NCBI GenBank assembly: GCA_900315795.1
Contig: ONAM01000004.1
Location: forward strand, 49,929 to 113,928
DNA from: Candidatus Avelusimicrobium caledoniensis
GTDB lineage: Bacteria > Elusimicrobiota > Elusimicrobia > Elusimicrobiales > Elusimicrobiaceae
Direction of reading: 5' to 3'
Length of the DNA stretch: 64,000 bases
Part shown: positions 50,156-58,812 of the stretch, one piece after another
Layout: each line of letters begins with the position of its first letter
Position numbering within the stretch: position 1 is the stretch's first letter
Position numbers and translations under genes: made by a program
Notes under the pieces: generated by a model
The model's input: only the letters and a program-made list of their open reading frames with translations
What the model was told of the DNA's origin: nothing
The model's database searches: none

Positions 50156-50671
50156 ATGAAAAAACTCATTTGTATCCTTATTGCGGGATGCTTGGCGTCT
50201 GCTTGTGCCTCTTACAATAATTTGTATGCACCCGACGCCAATTACCTAAAACGCAGAAACATAGAAACGCGGGTATTTGACACCACAAATACAAAAGAAT
50301 TGTTAGTGGCCTCGGCCCAGTTGTTGCAGGACATGAATTATACCATTACGGAATCCGATACCGATATTGGTGTAATTACGGCTACTAAAAATAAAGAAGC
50401 GGGTTCTACTGCCGGGAAAGCCGCGTTAACCGTTTTGGCCGCTCTTAACGGGCAACGCGCTGTATATGAAGATAAGCAAAAGTTCTACGTATCCGTTGTG
50501 AATACAAAAGTGAACGCTCACCAAACTAAAACGAGAGTCACTTTTGCGCGCATGGTTTACGACAACTTGGGGAATGTTGTTAGAATTGAAAAGCTGGATG
50601 ACCCCGCTTTATATACCGGGTTTTTTGATAAATTGGCCCAATCGGTATTTTTAACCGCCAATAATATTTAG
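50156..50671 (+). CDS. Conserved lipoprotein, paralogue of the next gene
   Basis: 171 residues. Lipobox ASAC. Features: RNIETRVFDTTNTKELLVASAQLLQDMNYTITESDTDIGVITATKNKEA and FFDKLAQSVFLTANN at the end. Similar to the protein at 50680 in the same segments (TRSFDTADKLNVMNNIVATMQDLGF, IGTISG, FFNALSQSLFLTAN). Resembles small outer-membrane lipoproteins of unknown function. It begins 3 bases after the preceding stop. Confidence 0.72.
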   Translation: MKKLICILIAGCLASACASYNNLYAPDANYLKRRNIETRVFDTTNTKELLVASAQLLQDMNYTITESDTDIGVITATKNKEAGSTAGKAALTVLAALNGQRAVYEDKQKFYVSVVNTKVNAHQTKTRVTFARMVYDNLGNVVRIEKLDDPALYTGFFDKLAQSVFLTANNI

Positions 50672-50679
50672 GAGAATGT

Positions 50680-51087
50680 ATGAAAAAGAACATCTTAATT
50701 TGTTTGGGGGCCCTGTTGTTAGTGGCCTGTGTCAGTACGAATCAGGCGGCCTTAGAGTCAAAAACCTCTCAAGTAGCCACCCGTAACTATCAAACCCGTT
50801 CGTTTGATACTGCGGACAAATTAAATGTTATGAACAACATTGTAGCCACGATGCAAGATTTAGGGTTCGTCATTGAAAAAGCCGACAAAGAAATAGGTAC
50901 TATTTCCGGCTTTTCCTTTACCAACCAGACTACAATGACGGTAAGTGTCCGCCCTAAAGGCAATAGTATTTTAGTCCGTGCAAATGCTTCCAAGGGTACA
51001 AGGGCTATTACGGAGCCGCAAGCGTATCAAAATTTCTTTAATGCGCTTTCCCAATCGTTGTTCTTAACCGCAAACGAAGTATTGTAA
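50680..51087 (+). CDS. Conserved lipoprotein, paralogue of the preceding gene
   Basis: 135 residues. Lipobox LVAC. Shares the segments described for the gene at 50156, but lacks the middle insert. Probably arose by tandem duplication. A GGAG site precedes the ATG, and a strong terminator follows at 51101. Function unknown. Confidence 0.72.
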   Translation: MKKNILICLGALLLVACVSTNQAALESKTSQVATRNYQTRSFDTADKLNVMNNIVATMQDLGFVIEKADKEIGTISGFSFTNQTTMTVSVRPKGNSILVRANASKGTRAITEPQAYQNFFNALSQSLFLTANEVL

Positions 51088-51100
51088 TCTTCTTAACTAA

Positions 51101-51135
51101 AAAAGCCCTCTACTTTGGTAGAGGGCTTTTTTATA
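51101..51135 (+). terminator. Intrinsic terminator after the lipoprotein operon
   Basis: AAAAGCCCTCTAC (51101-51113) pairs with GTAGAGGGCTTTT (51118-51130), TTTG loop, then T-rich. Confidence 0.92.
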
Positions 51136-51183
51136 ATGCTCTAAAGCAACGGTTTGATCTTAGAAGTGCCGTCTCTCCCAATG

Positions 51184-51192
51184 TGCTAAAAT
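51184..51192 (+). promoter_or_regulatory. Extended -10 promoter of the exporter operon
   Basis: TGCTAAAAT, with a second TATAAT at 51193-51198. The tolC-like ATG is at 51210 behind GGGAGA. Confidence 0.45.
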
Positions 51193-51209
51193 TATAATAG
51201 GGAGAAATT

Positions 51210-52553
51210 ATGAAAAAACTATTTGGGCTATTCGTACTATTTATCATAACAACCGGACTCTATGGGGCGGAAGTGTCATTTCTTTCTTTGGCACAGTGTG
51301 AGCGCGATGCGTTAAACTCGTCGGCTCAATTACAGGCCCTGCAAGCGCAGGTGCTTGCTTCCCGCGCGCAAGAAAAAAGTGTATCTTCCTCTCTTTACCC
51401 GTCTTTATCGTTGGATGCAAAAGGTATGTGGGTATCGGAAGTTCCTACACTCAAATTCGGCGGGCAAGAATTAAAATTTGGCGATACCTGGGGATATTCC
51501 GTCGGTCCGACTGCCAGTTGGGTGCTTTTTGATAACGGGGCACGCAGTTCCCTTAAAAAAAGTGCTTCTAAAGTAGTTAATGCGCAAGAGCAGTCTTATG
51601 AATTTGCCCGCAAACAAATTTTATTACAAGTGCAACAGGCCTATTTTTCCGTACAACAACTTTTGCAACGGTTGGTATTGTTAAACGGACAGTTGGAAGT
51701 TGCGCAAAAACAATTTGACGACGTTCAATCGGCTTATAAGGCGGGTTCTAAAAGCAAGTTGGATGTTTCTATCGCTCGTAAACAAGTATTAAAAACGCAA
51801 ACCGCTATGAGCGGGGCTCGCAGTGCGTTAGCCGGGCAATTACGCGCGTTGTTTAAGTTAACCGGTACAGATTATGGCATTGTTCCTTCGTATCCGACGG
51901 ATAAACGGCTTGTTAATGCCAAAGAAGAAAATAAAACATCCGCCGTATTAGATACGGACCCGTTAGAAAACACGCTCCAATTATTCCGCCCGTACAGTCA
52001 AAGCGAGTTTGATGAAAACTCCCCCAAATTAGCGGCTTTAGAGGAAATGGCCCAGTATTATAATTATTTGGCCGACAGTTACAAAGATGCTCTCTATCCG
52101 CGTGTGGCACTCCAAGGCGGTGCGTATTTTGAATATCCCAACGGAGCCATCCGCGAGCATGTGTTTTTGGGGCGTGCGGGCGCGGCCGTTTCCATGCCGC
52201 TTTTTGAGGGAGGAAAGGACCGTCAGCAGGCCAAGGCACAAAAGGAATTATCGCGTGCCAAAACTTATGAAAAACAAGATGCACGGGAAACTTTGACGGC
52301 CTTATTTTTAGCGGCAAAAGACCGTTTGTACGGTTTGCAAGTGCAAGAAAATTTACTCAAAGATATGATTAAACAAACCGGCGAAACAGCACGCCTTACT
52401 TATCAGGCGTATAAGGCCGGGGCCGTTACTTTCTTTGAAGTGGACCGAGCCAATTTAGATTTGTTGGAAAGCCAACTTTCTCTGGCAGATGTACAAGTGG
52501 AGCAACTCAATCAACTAGCCATTTTAAATAGTTTAGGTAAGGAGACCTTATGA
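51210..52553 (+). CDS. TolC family outer-membrane efflux protein
   Basis: 447 residues. Signal peptide MKKLFGLFVLFIITTGLYGAEV. Two copies of the outer-membrane-efflux-protein repeat with long helices (AQCERDALNSSAQLQALQAQVLASRAQ; SLYPSLSLDAKGMW; VQSAYKAGSKSKLDVSIARKQVLKTQ in the first; SYKDALYPRVALQGGAYFEYPNG; VSMPLFEGGKDRQQAKAQKE; TYQAYKAGAVTFFEVDRANLDLLESQL in the second). Forms the outer-membrane channel for the ABC exporter genes behind it. Start of the operon to 57063. Confidence 0.93.
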   Translation: MKKLFGLFVLFIITTGLYGAEVSFLSLAQCERDALNSSAQLQALQAQVLASRAQEKSVSSSLYPSLSLDAKGMWVSEVPTLKFGGQELKFGDTWGYSVGPTASWVLFDNGARSSLKKSASKVVNAQEQSYEFARKQILLQVQQAYFSVQQLLQRLVLLNGQLEVAQKQFDDVQSAYKAGSKSKLDVSIARKQVLKTQTAMSGARSALAGQLRALFKLTGTDYGIVPSYPTDKRLVNAKEENKTSAVLDTDPLENTLQLFRPYSQSEFDENSPKLAALEEMAQYYNYLADSYKDALYPRVALQGGAYFEYPNGAIREHVFLGRAGAAVSMPLFEGGKDRQQAKAQKELSRAKTYEKQDARETLTALFLAAKDRLYGLQVQENLLKDMIKQTGETARLTYQAYKAGAVTFFEVDRANLDLLESQLSLADVQVEQLNQLAILNSLGKETL

Positions 52554-53275
52554 AAAAAAGAATTATCATAGCCGTAGTGGTGCTTTTGATTTTAGTAACG
52601 GTAGCATTGACGTTTTTTCGCAGTACGCCCTTTCATTACAGCGGAGTGGCCGAAGCCGTGTCCGTAGATATTTCCGCACGTTTGAGTGATACTATTCAAG
52701 AAATTTTAGTGGAAGAGGGCTCCCCGGTAACGCAAGGGCAAGTAGTAGCACGTTTGACGTGTGACGCGGCGAACCTAAAAAAAGAAATTACACAAAAAGA
52801 ATTTAACCGGGCTGCCCAACTTTTGAAAACGACGGCCGGTTCTAAAGAAAATTATGATCTTAAAAAGCATCAATATGACGAGGCCTCTTTGCAGCAAAGT
52901 TGGTGCACGCTTACCAGCCCGCTCAACGGGCAGGTGCTCTATAAATACTATGAACCCAATGAATTTATTAGTGCCGGCCGGAAAATGCTTACTGTAGCCA
53001 ATTTAAAAGAACTGGATGTATGGGTATATGTACCGCATGATGAACTGGCTAATTTATCTATCGGGCAGGAAGTCAGCGGCTATTTGCCGGAAGCAGATAA
53101 AACATTTAAGGGCCGCATTTTGGCGATTAACGACCAGTCCGAATTTACTCCCAAAAACGTACAAACACGTGAAGAACGTACGCGGCTTGTGTACGGCGTA
53201 AAAACCCGCTTTGAAAATGATGAAAATTTAACCATCAAGCCCGGGATGACATTGGAAACGGAGTTCATCAACTAA
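52550..53275 (+). CDS. HlyD/YbhG-type membrane fusion protein
   Basis: 241 residues. N-terminal TM anchor (IIIAVVVLLILVTVALTFF), lipoyl-like segment VSVDISARLSDTIQEILVEEGSPVTQGQVVARL, a short coiled coil, and a second lipoyl/beta-barrel part (GQVLYKYYEPNEFISAGRKMLTVANLKELDVWVYVP). Bridges the inner-membrane ABC pump and TolC-like protein. Overlaps tolC by 4 bp. Confidence 0.92.
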   Translation: MKKRIIIAVVVLLILVTVALTFFRSTPFHYSGVAEAVSVDISARLSDTIQEILVEEGSPVTQGQVVARLTCDAANLKKEITQKEFNRAAQLLKTTAGSKENYDLKKHQYDEASLQQSWCTLTSPLNGQVLYKYYEPNEFISAGRKMLTVANLKELDVWVYVPHDELANLSIGQEVSGYLPEADKTFKGRILAINDQSEFTPKNVQTREERTRLVYGVKTRFENDENLTIKPGMTLETEFIN

Positions 53276-53991
53276 TGTCTATTGAAGTTCGGGCAGAACA
53301 TATATCCAAAACGCTAAATACGACCGTGGCTTTGACAGGGGTGAGCACCGTTTTTGAAGCCGGTATCGTGCACGGCGTTGTGGGCCCGAACGGAGCCGGA
53401 AAAACCACGTTATTACGATTGATTAAAGGGCTGTTAAAACCTGACGAAGGTACCTTTGAATTTATCTATCATGGCAAGGTATGTCCGGCGCAAGAGGCCA
53501 TAAGCCGTATAGGATATTTCCCGCAAGAACCAAGTTTATATCCCGATTTAAGCGTGTGGGAACATTTGGAATTTTTCCGCGATTTATACGATTTGAACGA
53601 ATCTGATTTTCGTAAACGGGCAGAAGAGTTATTAGCCGCTACGGGAATGGCCCCTTTTAAGGACCGTCCGGCCGGAAAATTGTCGGGGGGGATGTATAAA
53701 AAATTAGGACTTATGTGTGTGCTGTTAAACCATCCCGCACTTTTGTTGTTAGATGAACCGACTATCGGGGTAGATCCCGTTTCCCGCCAAGAGTTATGGG
53801 ATATTGTTTATAATGTGGCGGGCCCGGAAATGACCGTTATTTTAAGCACGTCTTATATGGATGAGGCCGAGCGGTGCGCCAAAGTGCATGTATTGCAAGA
53901 TGGAAAACTGCTTGCTGACGGGCAACCGCAAAGTGTCATGGAAAATTTACACGTTACGAATTTTGCAGAACTATTTTTGAAACATGAATGA
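53275..53991 (+). CDS. ABC transporter ATPase (first YbhF-type half)
   Basis: 238 residues. Walker A GPNGAGKTTLLRLI, Q-loop YFPQEPSLYPDLS, signature LSGGMYKKLGLM, Walker B LLLLDEPTIGVDP, and an H-loop variant (LSTSYMDEAERC, with Ser-Tyr instead of the usual His). E. coli YbhF has two ATPase domains in one chain; here the halves are separate genes. It starts in the hlyD stop. Confidence 0.9.
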   Translation: MSIEVRAEHISKTLNTTVALTGVSTVFEAGIVHGVVGPNGAGKTTLLRLIKGLLKPDEGTFEFIYHGKVCPAQEAISRIGYFPQEPSLYPDLSVWEHLEFFRDLYDLNESDFRKRAEELLAATGMAPFKDRPAGKLSGGMYKKLGLMCVLLNHPALLLLDEPTIGVDPVSRQELWDIVYNVAGPEMTVILSTSYMDEAERCAKVHVLQDGKLLADGQPQSVMENLHVTNFAELFLKHE

Positions 53992-54014
53992 TACGATTAT
54001 ACAAGTAAAAAATC

Positions 54015-54839
54015 TTGTCATTTGGCTTTTTAGGCGCTAACGGGGCCGGCAAAACAACCACCATCCGCACTTTGTGCGGTATTTTAAATCCGACTTCCGG
54101 GCAAGTGTTTGTAAACGGAACAGATGTGGCCGCTTCTACCGCGGTGCTCAAACCGCATATCGGGTATATGTCCCAAAAATTCACACTCTATCCGGATTTG
54201 ACCGTGCCGGAGAATATGGATATCGCGGGGAGTTTGTATGAACTGACGCGTACGCAAATTCTTAATCGTACGGAAGAACTGTTTCAATTTATCGGGCTTA
54301 CGGATATTCCCAAAGGGCCCGTGCGGCAACTTTCGGGCGGTACTAAACAGATGATTGCGTTGGCGGCCTCTATTTTGCACGATCCGGAACTTATCTTTTT
54401 AGACGAGCCGACAGCCGGTACTTCCCCGCAAACGCGTCGGGCATTTTGGGAACTGATCCGCCGTCTGTCTTCGCAAGGTAAAACGATATTTGTTACCACC
54501 CACTATATGGACGAGGCCGAGTACTGCCACCGCATTGTGCTTATGGAACGGGGGCATATTTTGGCGACAGATACCCCCGACAATTTAAAGAAGACCTATT
54601 TTCCGCAAAAACCCATAGAACTTACTTTTACGCAAGGTAATCAACAAATTATCTCTCAAGAAATGCGTAGTTTATCTTTGGGAGAGGTATCTGTTTTCGG
54701 TAGTAAATTACGTGTAAATGTTACAGATAACACGGCATTTGAAAAATATTGCCAACAGCATCGTGCCGATTTTACCACGCGCGCGGTAGACCCTACGCTT
54801 GATGACGTGTTTTTAAAAGCCATATCGGGAGCGAAATGA
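54015..54839 (+). CDS. ABC transporter ATPase (second YbhF-type half), damaged N-terminus
   Basis: Walker A LGANGAGKTTTIRTL, signature QLSGGTKQMIAL, Walker B LIFLDEPTAGTSP and H-loop VTTHYMDEAEYC are intact, then a C-terminal extension. The normal start should be ATG 53987 (MNDTIIQVKNL), which overlaps the previous gene. After 11 codons the frame breaks: about 20 codons of the first beta strands and the A-loop are missing, with a net frameshift, so only the shorter TTG 54015 frame reaches Walker A. Probably a deletion in the gene or an assembly fault. If real, ATP binding would be weakened. It overlaps the permease gene by 4 bp. Confidence 0.7.
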   Translation: MSFGFLGANGAGKTTTIRTLCGILNPTSGQVFVNGTDVAASTAVLKPHIGYMSQKFTLYPDLTVPENMDIAGSLYELTRTQILNRTEELFQFIGLTDIPKGPVRQLSGGTKQMIALAASILHDPELIFLDEPTAGTSPQTRRAFWELIRRLSSQGKTIFVTTHYMDEAEYCHRIVLMERGHILATDTPDNLKKTYFPQKPIELTFTQGNQQIISQEMRSLSLGEVSVFGSKLRVNVTDNTAFEKYCQQHRADFTTRAVDPTLDDVFLKAISGAK

Positions 54840-55951
54840 ACACCTTAGTTAAACACATTATGGCCATTGCCAGTAAAGAAGCCAAACATATCAAGCGGGA
54901 TATTTTCACACTGTCCGTTGCGTTGGTGCTTCCGATGGTGTTTGTGGTATTTTTCGGGTTTGTGATTAACTTGGACTATCACCATATTCCGCTTACCGTG
55001 CGAGACAATGACCAGAGCCATACCTCGCGCGAACTTTTAACACAAGCCAGCGCAGCCGGATATTTTGACATTATTTCCGCACATGCTCCGGCAGAAGCGG
55101 ATTCGCAACTCCAACAAAACCATATGCGCGGGCTGCTGATTATCCCGCCCGGATTTCACACCGCCTTTACAAATGGAGAGATCGCTCGCGCGCAACTTTT
55201 GATAGACGGTACAGACAATACCATGGCCGCTTTAGCCACTACCTATATGCAAGGTATTGTGCAAGCCACCCAACAATCCCTTTTATCTTCGCACGAGCCG
55301 CCTTCTGCGGCTATCCGTACGCGTTATTTGTTTAACCCGGAACTGAATAGCCGTTGGTTTATTGTTCCGGCATTGAGTACCGTTATCATTGGATTTCTGG
55401 CTATTATTTTAACGGCCCTAACCGTAGCGCGGGAGTGGGAAAACGGCTCTATGGAACTGTTGCTTTCTACGCCGCTACGTCCGCTGGAGATTGTAGTCGG
55501 AAAGTTGTTACCGTATTTTCTGCTTACCTTCTTTGATGTACTGCTTGTATTTGCACTGGCACTATTGGTGTTTCATATTCCGTTCCGCGGTAGTTTTATA
55601 CTCTATTTAACGGCTTGTTTGTTTTATATTATGGGAGCGCTGGCGCTGGGGCTGCTTATATCGGTAATGACGCGCCAACAACAATCTGCTATTCAGTTTG
55701 GCTTTGCCATAGGGTTACTTCCTTCTTTTATGTTTTCGGGATTTATTTTCCCTATTGAAAATATGCCCGCCTTCTTTCAATATGTAACTATGTTATTCCC
55801 GCAACGGTGGTTTTTACAAATCAGCCGTGCGTTGTTTTTAAGCGGAGCGGGAATAAGCGGACTCATTATTCCTTTTATTGCATTATTCCTGTTTATGACA
55901 GGGATGATTACGCTGGCCGTACGAAACTTTAAAACGGATGTGGAGCCATGA
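54836..55951 (+). CDS. ABC-2 type exporter permease (YbhS-like)
   Basis: 371 residues. One N-terminal TM, a large extracytoplasmic domain (about 50-170), then five TM helices. Ends with GFIFPIENMPAFFQYVTMLFPQRWFLQISRALFLSGAGI, the ABC-2 signature region. Pairs with the next gene's permease. In the family, YbhGFSR exports drugs and other cations; the substrate here is unknown. Confidence 0.9.
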   Translation: MNTLVKHIMAIASKEAKHIKRDIFTLSVALVLPMVFVVFFGFVINLDYHHIPLTVRDNDQSHTSRELLTQASAAGYFDIISAHAPAEADSQLQQNHMRGLLIIPPGFHTAFTNGEIARAQLLIDGTDNTMAALATTYMQGIVQATQQSLLSSHEPPSAAIRTRYLFNPELNSRWFIVPALSTVIIGFLAIILTALTVAREWENGSMELLLSTPLRPLEIVVGKLLPYFLLTFFDVLLVFALALLVFHIPFRGSFILYLTACLFYIMGALALGLLISVMTRQQQSAIQFGFAIGLLPSFMFSGFIFPIENMPAFFQYVTMLFPQRWFLQISRALFLSGAGISGLIIPFIALFLFMTGMITLAVRNFKTDVEP

Positions 55952-57063
55952 TACACAAACGCATTGTAAGAGGGCTAATTCGCAAAGAATTTGTTCAAAT
56001 CTTCCGTGATCCCAAAATGATTGTGGCTATCTTTTTTGTTCCGATAGTCCAATTAACCATGTTCGGGCTTGCCTTAACCAGTGAAGTAAAAAATATAGAA
56101 ATGGTTGTTGTCAGCAAGCCATCTGCCATCGCGCGGGAAATTCAAGCGCGAGCGGTGGCTTCCCGTTGGTTTAAGCAAGTACGCCACGTAGACGGAACCA
56201 ATGTATTTGATCCCGCCACGTTACTTACTACTTATAAAGCAGAAGCGGTATTGGTGGCCCCCGAGCAAGGGTTTGAATATGCCTTAGAGCGGCAAAATAA
56301 ACCTATTCAACTACTTATCAATGCTACCAACGCCCAACGTGCACAACAGGTAAATGCTTATGTTAGCCAAATTTTAGCGCGCGTAGCAGCCAGCCACGGG
56401 TATTTGCTGGGTGAACAAACGCGCCTTGTATTAGATACACGCATTTTGTTTAACCCGCAAATGAGCACAGCGGCTTTTATGGTGCCGGCCCTTCTTGTCA
56501 TGACCAGTTTTATTATTTTAATGATTGTAGGGAGTATGGCCATTACCAAAGAAAAAGAAATGGGAACCATGGAAAAATTGATCTCCTCTCCGGCCTCTAC
56601 GGCAGATATTTTGTTAGGCAAAGTGCTACCGTACTTTTTTATCGGTATAGGGGTAGTGACATTGATGCTATGTATAGGAGTTCTGGGATTTGGTATTGCC
56701 TATCGGGGAACTGTTTGGCAATTTTTTCTTAATGGTATTGCATTGGCTGCTTGCGCCCTGTCCGTAGCCACGCTTATTAGCACCATTGCCAACACCCAGC
56801 AACAAGCCATGATGGGCGGTGTATTGATATTGCTACCCGCTATTTTGCTGTCCGGCGTGTTTTTCCCGGTGGCAAACATCCCGCAAGAGTTCCGGTGGTT
56901 ATGTTACTTAAATCCGCTGATGTATGCCTGTACCAATTTCCGCAATATCATCTTAAAAGGCGGCGATTATTTGTTCTTCTGGCAATACTTCAGTGTTTTG
57001 CTGGGGATGGCACTTGTTTTGGCCGCCACTGCTTATAAAAATTTCAAAGCCAAGTTAAATTAG
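55948..57063 (+). CDS. ABC-2 type exporter permease (YbhR-like)
   Basis: 371 residues, same layout as the previous permease: N-terminal TM, soluble extracytoplasmic domain, and five C-terminal TM helices with GSMAITKEKEMGTMEKLISSPAS and GVFFPVANIPQEFRWLCYLNPLMYACTNFRNIILKGG. It overlaps the previous gene by 4 bp and ends the exporter operon. The stop lies 7 bases from the left 15-bp repeat at 57070. Confidence 0.9.
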   Translation: MIHKRIVRGLIRKEFVQIFRDPKMIVAIFFVPIVQLTMFGLALTSEVKNIEMVVVSKPSAIAREIQARAVASRWFKQVRHVDGTNVFDPATLLTTYKAEAVLVAPEQGFEYALERQNKPIQLLINATNAQRAQQVNAYVSQILARVAASHGYLLGEQTRLVLDTRILFNPQMSTAAFMVPALLVMTSFIILMIVGSMAITKEKEMGTMEKLISSPASTADILLGKVLPYFFIGIGVVTLMLCIGVLGFGIAYRGTVWQFFLNGIALAACALSVATLISTIANTQQQAMMGGVLILLPAILLSGVFFPVANIPQEFRWLCYLNPLMYACTNFRNIILKGGDYLFFWQYFSVLLGMALVLAATAYKNFKAKLN

Positions 57064-57069
57064 AAATTC

Positions 57070-57084
57070 TTTTTCTGCCGAGCG
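57070..57084. repeat. 15-bp direct repeat, left copy (candidate att site)
   Basis: TTTTTCTGCCGAGCG, identical to 60861-60875. It lies between the exporter operon and an accessory gene block. Confidence 0.65.
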
Positions 57085-57187
57085 CGTGCCCTTTGATAAA
57101 AATAAGTAAGTTGATACATAAAAATGCACGCTCCCCCGATCCTGGGGAAACGTGCGGATATACGTTATAGCGTTTGGTTGGGTTGAG

Positions 57188-57526
57188 TTATTGTTGGACT
57201 CTATGGTTGGTGCCCGGATTGACTGCACAATACACGGTAAATGTTCTTGTATAGTAAATGCCCATAGTTAAGGCCACCAGGGTTTCATCAATCCAATTAT
57301 TATTTGTGGTCATCTTAACAATTTTTCCGTTGGGGCAAATTTCGGAAAAATCGTGGTTGTGTTTCCGGCCCATACCCCAGAAGAAAAAATGGTCTCTTTC
57401 CGAGTATTTCTGAACATTTGTGTAGCTGTTCGCTTTTTTATCTATGATAAATTGTGAGTTGGTACAACCACACAAAATACCGGCACATAAAATGGCAAAT
57501 AAAATAAATGATTTTTGTTTTTTCAT
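57188..57526 (-). CDS. Bor-like lipoprotein
   Basis: 112 residues. Lipobox LCGC. The core DHFFFWGMGRKHNHDFSEIC, a Lys/Val middle, and a VALTMGIYYTRTFTVYC end line up with the Bor protein of phage lambda (HHFFVSGIGQ, DAAKIC, GFITLGIYTPLEARVYC). Bor is a lysogenic-conversion outer-membrane lipoprotein; the Iss homologue gives serum resistance in E. coli. AT-rich and lying inside the repeat-bracketed block. Downstream of the membrane-protein gene by 3 bases on the minus strand. Confidence 0.85.
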   Translation of the reverse strand: MKKQKSFILFAILCAGILCGCTNSQFIIDKKANSYTNVQKYSERDHFFFWGMGRKHNHDFSEICPNGKIVKMTTNNNWIDETLVALTMGIYYTRTFTVYCAVNPGTNHRVQQ

Positions 57527-57529
57527 AGA

Positions 57530-58132
57530 TTATTTCCTTTCTTGTTTGAGTTCTTTCTTCATTTCAATTATACACAATATTAAGAAAACAATAAAACAAA
57601 TCCATATTAGGTAGTAGGTATATAAATTTACATTTACCAGCGCATTTGTTAAATTGGGGAAGGCCGACAAAGCAATCGGAATCAGTAACACAATGAAAAA
57701 GAGGTCTGCAAAAGAAACTGCTTTTCGTATCATGTGCGCCAAATTTTTACCTTTTGACACGAGAGATTTTTCTATTATTTTGCTGTATTCAACGATGATA
57801 TAATAGCCGGACATAAATGAAAAAAGTCCGGAGATGTTGTAAAGCATTTCTTTTTGATTTTCTTTTTGCGCCATCATGCTCCATATCGCCAAAATTATAG
57901 CTATGACGATTAGCCATCCGGCCAAGCGCAAGGTTTTTGATTTTTTTTCCAGGGAAAAAATAGCCAACGTAACAAAATGCATTGTTAATATGTAAAAAGC
58001 GATATAAGAGGCCTCAAAATAATTTGACAGGTAAGGGTACATCGGTTGAATTACGTCTTCCGCCAACCAGCCAATTCCGCAGAAAATATATCCTACAAGC
58101 AAATAACGAATACTTAAATAGAGATTTTGCAT
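57530..58132 (-). CDS. Integral membrane protein of unknown function
   Basis: 200 residues, about six hydrophobic segments (SIRYLLVGYIFCGIGWLA; SYIAFYILTMHFVTLAIF; LAGWLIVIAIILAIWSMM; SGLFSFMSGYYIIVEY; FADLFFIVLLIPIALSAF; YYLIWICFIVFLILCII) and a basic C-terminal tail. No family recognised. AT-rich. It is the first gene of a two-gene unit with the Bor-like lipoprotein. Confidence 0.65.
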   Translation of the reverse strand: MQNLYLSIRYLLVGYIFCGIGWLAEDVIQPMYPYLSNYFEASYIAFYILTMHFVTLAIFSLEKKSKTLRLAGWLIVIAIILAIWSMMAQKENQKEMLYNISGLFSFMSGYYIIVEYSKIIEKSLVSKGKNLAHMIRKAVSFADLFFIVLLIPIALSAFPNLTNALVNVNLYTYYLIWICFIVFLILCIIEMKKELKQERK

Positions 58133-58565
58133 AGGGCAACTTATTGGATTACACGACGAGGTTTATTGTAATAAAATATGTGCTACGAGTCAACATAAGG
58201 CCGGATGTACTATGAACTGCGGATGCGGATTTTAATGCGGTTACTTTTTAGGGGGTTACGGTTCACTGTGCTGCCAAATTCTGCTCGATACCACGACGAG
58301 CCAGTCCTTATTCGATCCCATATTTCTTATACAAAAACTACTGAAAATGCTTAAAATTTAAGGTTTTTTTGATAAAAAACAGATTGTAATTATTTTTTGG
58401 TCGTTATAATGATAGAATCTACATTGTCTGTATTTAGAAAAACATTGACAAAAATAATTAATTTTGATACAATATAAAATAGTTAATTTATCAAATTCTA
58501 TGATGATTTCTAAGTTCTGATACCTACAAAATCATTCCGTATGATTATCTAATCTAAGAAAATTC

Positions 58566-58593
58566 TTGAACTAATTTCTGAAATTGCTATACT
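58566..58593 (+). promoter_or_regulatory. Promoter of the small ORF / SDH protease pair
   Basis: TTGAAC (58566-58571), 16 bases, TATACT (58588-58593) with TG at 58585-58586 (extended -10). The intervening and upstream 430 bases (58133-58565) are very AT-rich and show no credible gene. Confidence 0.5.
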
Positions 58594-58650
58594 ATAAGTT
58601 GATGCTTGTAGATAGATTAACTCAAAAAGAAGCCTTAAAGGAGAAAAACT

Positions 58651-58812
58651 ATGCCAAGAGAAGCCAGAGTAGAAAGTTTGATAGCGCTTATGGAGAGCTC
58701 TATGTCTCCTAAAACATTAGAAATATTAAACTCTTGCAAAAAGAAAAAGGCTGATACTACTAACCTTCGTGTTTTCTACTCAGAAGGGGGAACGCTTCAT
58801 GCCGAATTATAA
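58651..58812 (+). CDS. Small protein (53 aa) coupled to the SDH-type protease gene
   Basis: ATG 58651 with a perfect AAAGGAG site (58637-58643) 7 bases ahead. 53 residues, starting MPREARVESLIALMESS and ending SEGGTLHAEL; basic, with a Lys run (CKKKKAD). Its stop overlaps the next start by 14 bp, and the GGGGGA used by the next gene lies within its end. No known family. It could be a regulatory or toxin/antitoxin-like partner of the protease. Confidence 0.6.
   Translation: MPREARVESLIALMESSMSPKTLEILNSCKKKKADTTNLRVFYSEGGTLHAEL

Noticed and set aside
58205..58354. A 49-residue reading frame in the AT-rich gap before the small ORF
   Set aside because: No good ribosome site and no recognisable sequence; it lies in a stretch with many stops in other frames. 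Not annotated.
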